64,000 bases of DNA from Bradyrhizobium sp. SZCCT0153 (GCF_018129995.1 NZ_JAFCKS010000003.1:496001-560000), one strand, 5' to 3'; numbered from the stretch's first letter, positions 45,744 to 54,827 are shown. Notes: generated from the sequence alone by a model not told the origin. Translations and numbers: made by a program.

Positions 45744-46379
45744 CTAACCCAGCGTCAACCCCGTGGCTGCCTCGAGCTCGGCGATCGCCTGCGTGCCGCT
45801 GGTGACCTTGATCGTCGTCATTCCCATCTCGCGCGCGGGTTTCAGATTGACGCCGAGATCGTCGAGATAGACGCAATTGTTCGGATCGACCTGCAGCGTC
45901 TCGACCATCAGCTTGTAGATGCGCGGATCGGGCTTGCGCAGCCCGATCTTCGCGGACTCGATGACGTGGTCGAACAGCACCATCACCTCAGCGACGTAGA
46001 GTGAGCGCCCGGTCATGCTGCCGATCGCGTTCGCGGGCAGATTGTTGGTGATGCAGCCGGTCCTGAATTGCGCCTTGATGCGCTTCAGCGCCTCTACCAT
46101 CTCGGGGCGCAGATCGCCCTGGAGCAGCGGCAGCACGTCGCGCCCGCGTACCTCCGCGCCAAGCGCGAGCGACTCGGTGGCGAACAGTTGGTCGAAGGTG
46201 TCGATATCGACCTCGGCGCGCTCGAACTTCGCCCAGGCGTTTTCCAGGTGATTGGCGGCATTGGTGCGCCGGATGATGTCGACGGGCAGGCCGCGCTCGG
46301 CCTCGAATCGCGTGAACGCCTCGAATGGCGAACTCGTCAGCACGCCGCCAAAATCAAAGATCACAGCTTCGATCGTCAA
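45744..46379 (-). CDS. HAD-superfamily hydrolase
   Basis: 211-residue HAD-fold protein. Motif I is FDFGGVL: the nucleophile Asp is present but the second Asp of DxD is Gly, as in dehalogenase-like and epoxide-hydrolase-N-domain-like members. Motif II is CITNN, motif III Lys is in KPDPRIYKLM and motif IV in VYLDDLGVN. A four-helix cap is inserted after motif I. Substrate is unknown. It is convergent with mtnA and not obviously part of the salvage pathway, since that pathway's HAD phosphatase (MtnX/MtnC) is different. Confidence 0.85.
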   Translation of the reverse strand: MTIEAVIFDFGGVLTSSPFEAFTRFEAERGLPVDIIRRTNAANHLENAWAKFERAEVDIDTFDQLFATESLALGAEVRGRDVLPLLQGDLRPEMVEALKRIKAQFRTGCITNNLPANAIGSMTGRSLYVAEVMVLFDHVIESAKIGLRKPDPRIYKLMVETLQVDPNNCVYLDDLGVNLKPAREMGMTTIKVTSGTQAIAELEAATGLTLG

Positions 46380-46489
46380 GGTTCCGCCCTCGTCAATTCC
46401 TTTCCAAGAGGGCTAGCATGCGATATCGGCAAGGGCCAGTCTGAAGCAATCCTTCGCCGTCACCGATGCCGTCGTCAGAGCGTGTTCCC

Positions 46490-47248
46490 ATGAAAAAGCC
46501 GGTCATTCTCATCATAGCCACGCTGCTGCTCGCGGCCCCCGCCCATGCGATCGTCGGCGGCGGCACGCCGCAGGCGGATGGTGTCGCGCGCGCCGTCGTC
46601 ACCATCGTCGGCTCGCGCGGCAACTTTTGCACCGGGAGCTTGATCGCGCCAAGACTGGTGCTTACCGTCGCCCACTGCGTGCAGCCGGGGGCTGATTACA
46701 AGATTATCGACCGCGGCGCCGACGGCCAACCGCAATTGCTGAATGTGCGCACCGTCGCGATCCATCCGAACTTCAACATGCAGGCGATGCAGGCACATCG
46801 CGCCACCGCCGACGTGGCGCTGTTGCAACTCGATATTCCACTCAAGGGAAAATCCACGGTGCCGGTCGGCATGCCGAATATTCCGATCCGGATCGGCAGC
46901 CGCTTCGTGGTTGCCGGTATCGGTGTCACCGTGCGCGGTGACGGCAAGAGTGGCGGCACGATTCGTGTCGCTGCGCTCGTCGCCACGGGTCAGCCCGGCG
47001 CCTTCCAGATCCGGCTGGTCGATCCCGTAACCAACGGTGTTCGCGACGGAATCGGTGCGTGCACGGGTGATTCCGGCGGTCCCGTGTTCGAGGACAAGCC
47101 GAACGGTGCCGTGCTGGTCGGCGTCATCAGCTGGTCCACGGGCCCGAACGGCGCTGCCGGTTGCGGCGGGCTGACCGGCGTCACGCCGCTCACGCTCTAT
47201 CGCGACTGGATCTTGCAGACCGCGCGGAGCTGGGGTGCGGCGCTGTGA
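46490..47248 (+). CDS. Secreted trypsin-like serine protease
   Basis: 252-residue chymotrypsin-fold (S1) protease. The signal peptide ends at APAHA and the mature chain begins with IVGGG, like activated trypsins, so signal cleavage alone would make the active N-terminus. The triad is His62 (TVAHCV), Asp108 (ADVALLQL) and Ser195 (TGDSGGPV). Cys pairs at CTGS/AHC and GAC/GCGG could form disulfides. ATG 46490 is preferred over an upstream in-frame start. Its target is unknown. Confidence 0.9.
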   Translation: MKKPVILIIATLLLAAPAHAIVGGGTPQADGVARAVVTIVGSRGNFCTGSLIAPRLVLTVAHCVQPGADYKIIDRGADGQPQLLNVRTVAIHPNFNMQAMQAHRATADVALLQLDIPLKGKSTVPVGMPNIPIRIGSRFVVAGIGVTVRGDGKSGGTIRVAALVATGQPGAFQIRLVDPVTNGVRDGIGACTGDSGGPVFEDKPNGAVLVGVISWSTGPNGAAGCGGLTGVTPLTLYRDWILQTARSWGAAL

Positions 47249-47373
47249 TTTGACCGCGAATTGATCTATGTCATTTTGTAGCGGAAACGCGACGAGCGAT
47301 GCTGCCCGTTGCGGAGGAAGCGCGTTGCCCGGACAAGGGCGGCCACAAAAATAAGCAAGGCATAGAAGCAACA

Positions 47374-48876
47374 ATGAATGTCGCTGTTCGCAGTCACGCT
47401 ACGGCCAAACAGGCTTCTGAACATTTCGACGTGTTGATCGTCGGCGCCGGCATCTCCGGCATCGGCAGCGCCTATCACATGACAAAGCAGCTTCCGGGCG
47501 CGAGTTTCGTCATCCTGGAAACGCAGGCGACGTTCGGCGGCACCTGGACCACGCATCGCTATCCCGGCATCCGCTCCGACAGCGACCTCCACACCTTCGG
47601 CTACAGCTTCAAGCCCTGGGTCGGCCCGCCGATTGCGACCGCCGAGGAAATCCTCGCCTATATGAACGAGGTGATCGACGACAACGATATCGCCCGGCAT
47701 ATCCGCTACAAGCACAAGATCAATTCCGCGAGTTGGTCGAGCGAGAACAATCTCTGGACCATCGAGGCGGTGACGACCGACACCGGCGAACCGAAAACCT
47801 TCACCGCCAATTTCCTCTGGATGTGCCAGGGCTATTATCGCCATTCGGAAGGTTACACGCCGGAATGGAAGGGCACTGATAGCTTCAAGGGCCGCATCGT
47901 CCATCCGCAGACCTGGCCTGACGACATCGACCTTGCGGGCAAGAAGGTCGTCGTGATCGGCTCGGGCGCGACCGCAGCGACGCTGGTACCGAACATCGCG
48001 GACAAATGCGCGCATGTCACCATGCTGCAGCGCTCGCCGACCTATTTCCGGCTAGGCCGCAATGCCATCGAGATCGCGGAGGAGCTGCGCCGGCTTCAGG
48101 TTGACGAGAAATGGATCCACGAGATCGTTCGCCGCAAGATCCTGTTCGAGCAGGACGCGTTCACGAAGCTCTGCATCTCCAAGCCCGAGCAGGTCAAGAA
48201 GGAGCTGATCGGCCAGATCAGCGCGGTGCTCGGTCCTGACTACGACGTCGAGACGCACTTCACGCCGAGCTACCGGCCGTGGCGGCAGCGCATCGCCTTC
48301 GTGCCGGATGCCGACCTGTTCAAGGGCATCGCCAGCGGCAAGGCCTCCGTGGTCACCGACGAGATCGAATGCTTCGTCGAGAACGGCATCCAGCTCAAAT
48401 CCGGCGAACTGCTCGAGGCCGACATCATCGTGACCGCGACCGGCTTCAATCTCGCCGCACTCGGCGACATCGCCTTCGAGGTCGACGGCAAGCCGCTCGC
48501 CTTCGGCGACACCGTCACCTATCGCGGCATGATGTTCACCGGTGTGCCGAACATGGTGTGGGTGTTCGGCTATTTCCGCGCGAGCTGGACGCTGCGCGTC
48601 GATCTCGTCGCCGACTTCGTCTGCCGGCTGCTCGGCCACATGAAGGCGAAGGGCACGAAGAAGGTCGAGGTCAAGCTCCGCGCCGAAGACCACAACATGC
48701 CGATCCTGCCCTGGATCGATCCGGAAAACTTCAATCCGGGCTACATCATGCGCGACATGAACCTGTTGCCCAAGCGCGGCGACAAGCCGGAATGGCAGCA
48801 CAGCCAGGACTACTGGACCGAGAAGGACGAGATTCCGAAGACGGATCTGGACGACAAGGCGTTCGTGTACGGGTGA
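47374..48876 (+). CDS. Flavin-containing monooxygenase, Baeyer-Villiger type
   Basis: 500-residue FAD/NADPH monooxygenase. FAD site VLIVGAGISGIGSAYHM; the Baeyer-Villiger fingerprint FxGxxxHxxxW is present as FKGRIVHPQTW; the NADPH motif is VVIGSGATAATLVP. The ATG(Y/F)N-like element is VTATGFNLAALG. These enzymes insert oxygen next to a ketone or oxidise S/N centres; substrate not predictable. ATG 47374 follows an AGCAAGG-type site (about 17 bases away), weaker than usual. Not obviously linked to neighbours. Confidence 0.92.
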   Translation: MNVAVRSHATAKQASEHFDVLIVGAGISGIGSAYHMTKQLPGASFVILETQATFGGTWTTHRYPGIRSDSDLHTFGYSFKPWVGPPIATAEEILAYMNEVIDDNDIARHIRYKHKINSASWSSENNLWTIEAVTTDTGEPKTFTANFLWMCQGYYRHSEGYTPEWKGTDSFKGRIVHPQTWPDDIDLAGKKVVVIGSGATAATLVPNIADKCAHVTMLQRSPTYFRLGRNAIEIAEELRRLQVDEKWIHEIVRRKILFEQDAFTKLCISKPEQVKKELIGQISAVLGPDYDVETHFTPSYRPWRQRIAFVPDADLFKGIASGKASVVTDEIECFVENGIQLKSGELLEADIIVTATGFNLAALGDIAFEVDGKPLAFGDTVTYRGMMFTGVPNMVWVFGYFRASWTLRVDLVADFVCRLLGHMKAKGTKKVEVKLRAEDHNMPILPWIDPENFNPGYIMRDMNLLPKRGDKPEWQHSQDYWTEKDEIPKTDLDDKAFVYG

Positions 48877-48922
48877 GGGGGCCGTGCATGTGAGGGCCGG
48901 TCGCGATTGCCACAAACTCCGC

Positions 48923-49075
48923 TGTCGTCCCCGGGGCGCGAAGCGAGCCCGGGACCCATACTCCCAGGGAGTGGTTATAAGACGAGCTGATAACTTCGAG
49001 TCTTCGCCAAATTTCTCCCTGTGGCTATGGATCCCGGATCTGCGCTCCGCTTCGCTGCGCTTGTCCGGGACGACA
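48923..49075. repeat. 153-bp composite palindromic element with terminal inverted repeats
   Basis: The unit starts TGTCGTCCC and ends GGGACGACA. Its left part (GGGGCGCGAAGCGAGCCCGG) is the reverse complement of the element at 22004-22035; its right part (GGATCCCGGATCTGCGCTCC and following) is a related palindrome. A partial right end also appears at about 15694-15719. It fills most of the gap between the convergent monooxygenase and response regulator genes. Confidence 0.8.
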
Positions 49076-49118
49076 CTGTTTTTTGGGTAGGTTGCGTCTC
49101 GACTCATTCGCAGTATCG

Positions 49119-50045
49119 CTACGAATTCCGCCGTGTCGCATTCGCCGCAATCGCCGCGGCCGCCGTCCGGTTCTCCACGCCGAGCTTGGCGTAGATCTGC
49201 TCCAGATGCTTGTCGACCGTGCGCGGGCTCAATCCCAAGATCTGTGCGATGTCGCGGTTGGTCTTGCCCTTGCTGAGCCAGGCCAGCACCTCGCCCTCGC
49301 GGGTGGTGAGGCCGAGCTCGCTGGTGAATTCGGGCGGCAGCGCAGTGCCGGACTCCCTGGAGAGGCGCAGCAGGAACTCGTTCGGGGCGGTTTCGCCCAT
49401 GTAGTAGAACCGAAGTTGCGGATTGTCTGGCAGGGAGGCCGTCTGCGACTTCGCGCTGCCCTTGCCCTTCGCCTGCCCCAGCCATTGCAGCAGTGAGGGC
49501 GGCAGGACGAAGTCGTCGGCCTGTGTGCCGTGGTGGTCGGACAGCAGCTTCTGCGCCTGCGGCGTCGCCCAGAGCACGTGACCCTGGCGGTTGACCGCGA
49601 ACAGGAAGCGGCCGGACACGTCGAGCGCAGCGCGCGCGCTCTGGGTCAGCCGGGCATTGCCGAGATGGACGCGGATGCGCGCCAGCATCTCCTCGATCAC
49701 GATCGGCTTGGTCACGTAGTCGACGCCGCCGGCCTCCAGCCCGCGCACGATGTGCTCCGTTTCGGCAAGGCCCGTCATGAAGATCACGGGCACATTGGCA
49801 AGGCCGGCGTCGCGCTTCAGGCGCCGGCAGGTCTCAAAGCCGTCGATGCCGGGCATCACCGCGTCCAGCAGCACGATGTCGGGCGTGATCTGGTCGACGA
49901 TGCGCATCGCCGAGGCGCCGTCGAGCGCCACCATTACCGTCATTCCGGCGCCGTCGAGCGCGTCGGTGAGCAGCCGCAGCGTCTCCGGGGAGTCGTCGAC
50001 CACCAGCGCGACGTCGCGCTTTTTCGGCTCAGTGCTCATACGCAT
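49119..50045 (-). CDS. LuxR/NarL-family response regulator of the amide/urea locus
   Basis: 308-residue regulator: receiver domain (phospho-acceptor Asp in DIVLLDAVMPGIDGFE, Lys in YVTKPI), a PAS-like middle (SGRFLFAVNRQGHVLWATP) and a C-terminal LuxR helix-turn-helix (LTTREGEVLAWLSKGKTNRD, SPRTVDKHLEQIYAKLGV). The coding end of the kinase overlaps its start by 17 bases, so kinase and regulator are translated together. It probably acts on the divergent urt promoter (see the site at 53467-53508). Another start codon two codons in is possible. Confidence 0.93.
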   Translation of the reverse strand: MRMSTEPKKRDVALVVDDSPETLRLLTDALDGAGMTVMVALDGASAMRIVDQITPDIVLLDAVMPGIDGFETCRRLKRDAGLANVPVIFMTGLAETEHIVRGLEAGGVDYVTKPIVIEEMLARIRVHLGNARLTQSARAALDVSGRFLFAVNRQGHVLWATPQAQKLLSDHHGTQADDFVLPPSLLQWLGQAKGKGSAKSQTASLPDNPQLRFYYMGETAPNEFLLRLSRESGTALPPEFTSELGLTTREGEVLAWLSKGKTNRDIAQILGLSPRTVDKHLEQIYAKLGVENRTAAAAIAANATRRNS

Positions 50046-53000
50046 GCAATGTTTTCAATGTGGCCATGTACTGGTCGAGGTCGAAGCGGTCGACCAGCGA
50101 TCGCATCTGCGCGACGAAATCGGCATGTTCAGGGTGCTCGCTGCCGATCTCGTCCAGCTTCAATTGGATGCCTTTGACGTAGCCGATCTGGCCAAGCCCG
50201 ATCAGTGCCTCGATGTGCCGCACCGGCGGCCGCGAGCCGCTCTCCGGCTGCCACAACGGCACGAGGATCTCGTCCGAGCCGTATTGCCACTCGAGCTTGA
50301 GGAGCTGGCGAATCGTCTCCAGCAATCGCGGAATGTCGATCGGCTTCATCAAATAGCCGTCGTGGAAGGGCTGCGCCAGCGGCGTGCCGTGGGCTTCGAG
50401 CGCACTGGCCGACACCATCAGGATGCGCGCCTGGTGATGGCCGCTCGCGCGCAGCGTCTCCGCGACCGTCCAGCCGTCCATGCCCGGCATGGAAATATCG
50501 AGCAGGAACAGATCGGGCCGGCAATGCTGCGCCAGCGCCAGGCAGCCCGGCCCGTCGGGAGCGCTGAGCAGGATGAAGCCGAGCGGAGTCAGTACCTCGC
50601 GCAACAGGTCGCGATGAACGGGGTCGTCGTCGGTGACGAGAATGGTCTTGCGCGCGCCGTGATAACCGGAGACCGGAGCCTCCACCGGCGCGATGCGCCT
50701 GGGATTGGTGACCTCCGAGAGCAGTATCTTCACCTTGAAGGTGCTGCCGCGGCCGACCGTGCTGGCGACCTTGATGTCGCCGCCCATCACGCCGGCCAGC
50801 AGCCGGCTGATCGTAAGCCCCAATCCCGTACCGGTCTGTGGCTGCGAAACCCCGAGCGCGCCGCGCTCGAAGGGCGCGAAGATCCGTTCGAGATCGTCGC
50901 CCTGGATGCCGGGGCCGGTATCGATCACCTCGAACTCCGCGACGGGGCTGCGATAGTGCACGACGAACTGTACGCTGCCGGTCTGGGTGAATTTGATCGC
51001 GTTGGACAGCAGGTTGATCAGCACCTGGCGCAGCCGCTTCTCGTCGGCATAGACGACAACCGGCAGGTGCGGCGGCCGCCTGAATACGAAGTCGATGCCC
51101 TTGGCGGCGGCCTGAAGACGGAACATGCCGACGAGCTGGTCGAGGAACTCGCTCAAGCGCACTTCGTCGCGCGAGAGATAAAGCCGCCCCGCCTCGATCT
51201 TGGAGATATCGAGGATGCCGTCGATCAGGCCGGAGAGGTGATCGGCGCTGCGGCGGACGACGCGGACCTGGTCGCGCGGCTTGGTGTTGAGCGTCGAATC
51301 CTGTTCGAGAAGCTGGGCATAGCCGCTGATCGCGTTCAGCGGCGAACGCAGCTCGTGGCTCAGGCCCACGACGTAGCGGCTCTTGGCGAGGTTGGCGGAT
51401 TCGGCGACCTCCTTGGCGCGCTGGAGCTCGGCGTCGGTGCGCTTGTGCGCGTCGATCTCCTGGATCAGCAGTGTGGTCTGCCGTTTGGTTTCGGCCTCCG
51501 CCGCGCGGCGGCTTTGCTGTGCCAGCACGAACAGCCAGGCGACCACGCCGATGATGATGCTGAGCGAGAAGAAGACCTTCCAGAGCACGTTGGAGACGAG
51601 CGTGTTCTCGCCATGAATGCTCGCCGAGGTCTGGAGATAAATCAGCCCGAGCACCAGCGCGACGAGGCCGGCGGAGACGACGAACACGCCGATGTAATGG
51701 CCGAACTGCGAGTTGATCCGCTGATAGATCGGCTGCGGCAAAATCCTGCTGAGCGCGTCGGCGAACTGTACCTGCGCGCGCGCATGTGGCTTGCAGAGGT
51801 CGTGGCAGCGCGCGTCGAGCGAGCAGCACAGCGAACATATGGGACCGGCATAGGCGGGGCAGGACGTCATGTCCTCGGGTTCGAAGCTGTGCTCGCAGAT
51901 GCAGCACTGGATCGACTCGATGTTGGCCCAGCTCCGCTTCGGCTTGCGCGCGATGTAGTACTTACCGTCGGTGAGCCAGGCGATCACCGGCGCGGTGACG
52001 AAGGCGACGGTGAGCGCGACGAAGGCCGCGAGCGCCTTCATGGTCGGCCCGAACAGGCCGTAGAACGCCGCGATCGAGACGATGATCGCGAGCGTCATCG
52101 CGCCGACACCGACCGGGTTGATGTCGTAGAGATGCGCGCGCTTGAACTCCATTTGCGGTGGACGCAGGCCGAGCGGCTTGTTGACGACGAGATCGGACAC
52201 CAGCGCGCCGACCCAGGCGATTGCGACGTTGGAGTAGAGCGCAAGCGTCTGCTCGAGCGCCTTGTAGACGCCGATCTCCATCAAGAGCAGCGCGACCATG
52301 ACGTTGAACACCAGCCAGACGACGCGCCCGGGATGGCTGTGGGTGAGGCGCGAGAAGAAGTTCGACCAGGCGATCGATCCGGCATAGGCGTTGGTGACGT
52401 TGATCTTGAGCTGCGACAGGATCACGAATACGCCGGTCAGCGCGAGCGCGAGATCCGGCTCCGACAGCACGTATTGAAATGCGACCAGGTACATATGCGC
52501 GGGTTCGGCGGCCTCTTCCGGCGGCACACCGTGGCTCAGCGCAAAGAAGGCGAGGAACGAGCCGGCCAGAAGCTTTAGCGCGCCGAGCACGATCCAGCCC
52601 GGTCCCGCGCTCATCAGCGCAATCCACCACGACGCCCTGGAGGTGCGGCGGTCGCGTGGCAGAAAGCGCAGAAAGTCGACCTGCTCGCCGATCTGCGCCA
52701 CCAGCGAGAAAACCACCGAGGAGGCGACGCCAAACAGCAGCAGATCAAAATGTCCGCCGAGGTCGCCGTGCTCGCCGGCAAATTTGTGCCATTCCGTGAA
52801 GGAGTGGGGATTGGCCCATGCAATCGCGGCAAAAGGCAGGATGTGCAGGACGACCCAGAGCGGCTGCGTCCAGAGCTGGAAGCGGCTGATCAGCGTGATG
52901 CCGTAGGTCACGAGCGGGATGATCGCGACCGCGCTGATGAGGTAGCCGATCGGACGCGGAATCCCGAGGCACATCTCGAGCGCGGTCGCCAGGATCACCG

Positions 53001-53400
53001 CCTCGACCGCGAAGAAGATGAAGGTGAAGGAGGCATAGATCAGCGACGTGATGGTCGAACCGATATAACCGAAGCCGGCGCCGCGGGTGAGCAGGTCAAT
53101 GTCGATGCCGCATCTGGCGGCATAATAGGCAATCGGTACGCCGCAGCAGAAGATGATGGTTGAGACGACGAGGATCGCGGCAGCGGCGTTGGTGACGCCG
53201 TAATTCAGGGTGATGGTGCCGCCGATCGCTTCGAGCACCAGGAACGAGATCGCGCCTATGGCCGTGTTGGCGACGCGGGCGGCGGACCAGCGGCGTGCGC
53301 TCTTGGCGGTGAAGCGCAGCGCGTAGTCTTCCAGCGTCTGGTTGGCGACCCATTGGTTGTACTGGCGCCTGACGCGGTCTATTCGCTGCCGCCCTGCCAC
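50029..53400 (-). CDS. NCS1 permease-domain hybrid histidine kinase (transporter-sensor fusion)
   Basis: 1123-residue fusion. Residues about 25-480 form a purine/cytosine permease-like (NCS1) region with about 12 helices (WVANQTLEDYALRF, DLLTRGAGFGYIGSTITSL). Residues 499-538 hold a Cys cluster (CCICEHSF, CPAYAGPICSLCC, CHDLCKPH) that could bind metal. Two more helices (about 570-630) lead to a HisKA domain with His682 (SHELRSPLNAISGY), the ATPase (NLLSNAIKF, DTGPGIQ, GTGLGLTIS) and a receiver (Asp968, LLDISMPGMDG). A helical C-terminal tail follows. The GTG at 53400 is chosen because GAGCGGGG precedes it; the open frame continues into the promoter. It most likely senses the amide or urea imported by the neighbouring ABC system. 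Confidence 0.9.
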   Translation of the reverse strand: MAGRQRIDRVRRQYNQWVANQTLEDYALRFTAKSARRWSAARVANTAIGAISFLVLEAIGGTITLNYGVTNAAAAILVVSTIIFCCGVPIAYYAARCGIDIDLLTRGAGFGYIGSTITSLIYASFTFIFFAVEAVILATALEMCLGIPRPIGYLISAVAIIPLVTYGITLISRFQLWTQPLWVVLHILPFAAIAWANPHSFTEWHKFAGEHGDLGGHFDLLLFGVASSVVFSLVAQIGEQVDFLRFLPRDRRTSRASWWIALMSAGPGWIVLGALKLLAGSFLAFFALSHGVPPEEAAEPAHMYLVAFQYVLSEPDLALALTGVFVILSQLKINVTNAYAGSIAWSNFFSRLTHSHPGRVVWLVFNVMVALLLMEIGVYKALEQTLALYSNVAIAWVGALVSDLVVNKPLGLRPPQMEFKRAHLYDINPVGVGAMTLAIIVSIAAFYGLFGPTMKALAAFVALTVAFVTAPVIAWLTDGKYYIARKPKRSWANIESIQCCICEHSFEPEDMTSCPAYAGPICSLCCSLDARCHDLCKPHARAQVQFADALSRILPQPIYQRINSQFGHYIGVFVVSAGLVALVLGLIYLQTSASIHGENTLVSNVLWKVFFSLSIIIGVVAWLFVLAQQSRRAAEAETKRQTTLLIQEIDAHKRTDAELQRAKEVAESANLAKSRYVVGLSHELRSPLNAISGYAQLLEQDSTLNTKPRDQVRVVRRSADHLSGLIDGILDISKIEAGRLYLSRDEVRLSEFLDQLVGMFRLQAAAKGIDFVFRRPPHLPVVVYADEKRLRQVLINLLSNAIKFTQTGSVQFVVHYRSPVAEFEVIDTGPGIQGDDLERIFAPFERGALGVSQPQTGTGLGLTISRLLAGVMGGDIKVASTVGRGSTFKVKILLSEVTNPRRIAPVEAPVSGYHGARKTILVTDDDPVHRDLLREVLTPLGFILLSAPDGPGCLALAQHCRPDLFLLDISMPGMDGWTVAETLRASGHHQARILMVSASALEAHGTPLAQPFHDGYLMKPIDIPRLLETIRQLLKLEWQYGSDEILVPLWQPESGSRPPVRHIEALIGLGQIGYVKGIQLKLDEIGSEHPEHADFVAQMRSLVDRFDLDQYMATLKTLHAYEH

Positions 53401-53466
53401 TGAAACCCCGCTCCCGAACTCGCCGGACCTCTCGCAAATCCCGTACCAAAAGCCTACGTCGCTATT

Positions 53467-53508
53467 TTGCGGTGCAGTATACGCGATCTTGCGTATGCTT
53501 GCGGTGCA
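53467..53508. promoter_or_regulatory. Operator candidate between the kinase and urtA genes
   Basis: An inverted repeat ATACGC-GATCTT-GCGTAT (53479-53496) is flanked by two direct copies of TTGCGGTGCA (53467-53476 and 53499-53508), 32 bases apart, about three helical turns. The site is 60 bases upstream of the urtA start and about 70 bases from the kinase start, so one regulator could act in both directions. The TACGC...GCGTA core is compatible with a LuxR-type response regulator dimer. Function is inferred. Confidence 0.6.
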
Positions 53509-53567
53509 CAAATTCGAGCCATCCTCTCAGGACCAATCGCGTGTCCTCGAACAAAAGTGGGGTGCTC

Positions 53568-54827
53568 ATGTCAGACGAAGCAAACAAGGGCCTGTTATCG
53601 CCGCTCCGGCGCAAATTATTGATGGGAATGGCCGCCGTGCCGGCCATCTCGATGCTGCCGCGGGCGTCTTTTGCGCAGACGCCGGCCACCTCGGCGGTCA
53701 ATACGACGGGCCTTGCGGTCACCGACACCGAAGTGACCGTCGGCATCCTGCATTCGGCGACCGGCACCATGGCGATCTCCGAGACCGGCTCGATCGAAGC
53801 CGAGAAGCTCGCCATCGAGCAGATCAACGCCGCCGGCGGCGTGCTCGGGCGCAAGATCAAGTTCATCCAGGAGGACGGCGCCAGCGACTGGCCGACCTTC
53901 GCCGAGAAGGCCAAGAAGCTGCTCGTCAACGACAAGGTCGCGGCGATCATGGGCTGCTGGACCTCGGCCTCCCGCAAGGCCGTGCTGCCCGTCGTGGAGC
54001 AGTACAACGGCATGCTCTATTACCCGACCTTCTACGAAGGCCTCGAGCAGTCCAAGAACGTGATCTACACCGGCCAGGAAGCGACCCAGCAGATCCTCGC
54101 CGGCCTGGACTGGATAGCGAAGGAAAAGGGAGCGAAGTCGTTCTTCTTCATCGGCTCCGACTACATCTGGCCGCGCACCTCGAACAAGATCGCGCGCAAG
54201 CACGTCGAAAACGTGCTGAAGGGCAAGGTCGTCGGCGAGGAGTACTATCCGCTCGGCAACACCCAGTTCAACTCGGTCATCAACAAGATCAAGCTGACCA
54301 AGCCCGACGTGATCTTCACCGACGTCGTCGGAGGATCGAACGTCGCCTTCTACAAGCAGCTCAAGGCTGCCGGCATCGACCTGTCCAAGCAGGCGCTGCT
54401 GACGATCTCGGTGACCGAAGACGAGATCGACGGCATCGGCGGCGAGAACATCGCGGGCGCCTATGCCTGCATGAAGTACTTCCAGTCTCTCGACAATCCG
54501 AACAACAAGGCCTTCGTGCCCGCGTTCAAGAAGATGTGGGGCGAGAAGACCGTGATCGGAGACGTCACCCAGGCTGCCTATCTCGGCCCGTGGCTGTGGA
54601 AGTTGACGGTCGAGAAGGCCGGCTCCTTCGATGTCGACAAGATTGCGGCGGCTTCGCCCGGCGTCGAGTTCAAGGGCGCGCCGGAAGGCTATGTGCGCAT
54701 CCACGAAAACCATCACCTCTGGTCGAAGACCCGGGTGGGACGCGCCAAGCTCGATGGTCAGTTCGAGCTGATCTACGAGACCGCCGATCTGGTCGAGCCG
54801 GATCCGTTCCCCAAGGGCTACCAGTAA
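53568..54827 (+). CDS. urtA: Urea/short-chain amide ABC transporter, substrate-binding protein
   Basis: 419-residue periplasmic binding protein of the amide-urea (type I, leucine-binding-like) class. The N-terminus RRKLLMGMAAVPAISMLPRA followed by FAQ is a signal, perhaps Tat. The mature part (VGILHSATGTMAISETGSIE, IMGCWTSASRKAVLPVVEQ, LYYPTFYEGLEQS) is characteristic of UrtA/FmdD. Both urea (Urt) and short-chain amide (Fmd) systems belong here; the two amidases downstream favour amides, possibly with urea. ATG 53568 is chosen over the long open frame. Confidence 0.93.
   Translation: MSDEANKGLLSPLRRKLLMGMAAVPAISMLPRASFAQTPATSAVNTTGLAVTDTEVTVGILHSATGTMAISETGSIEAEKLAIEQINAAGGVLGRKIKFIQEDGASDWPTFAEKAKKLLVNDKVAAIMGCWTSASRKAVLPVVEQYNGMLYYPTFYEGLEQSKNVIYTGQEATQQILAGLDWIAKEKGAKSFFFIGSDYIWPRTSNKIARKHVENVLKGKVVGEEYYPLGNTQFNSVINKIKLTKPDVIFTDVVGGSNVAFYKQLKAAGIDLSKQALLTISVTEDEIDGIGGENIAGAYACMKYFQSLDNPNNKAFVPAFKKMWGEKTVIGDVTQAAYLGPWLWKLTVEKAGSFDVDKIAAASPGVEFKGAPEGYVRIHENHHLWSKTRVGRAKLDGQFELIYETADLVEPDPFPKGYQ

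Noticed and set aside
49750..52578. 942-codon plus-strand open frame
   Set aside because: Antisense shadow of the permease-kinase and response regulator genes.
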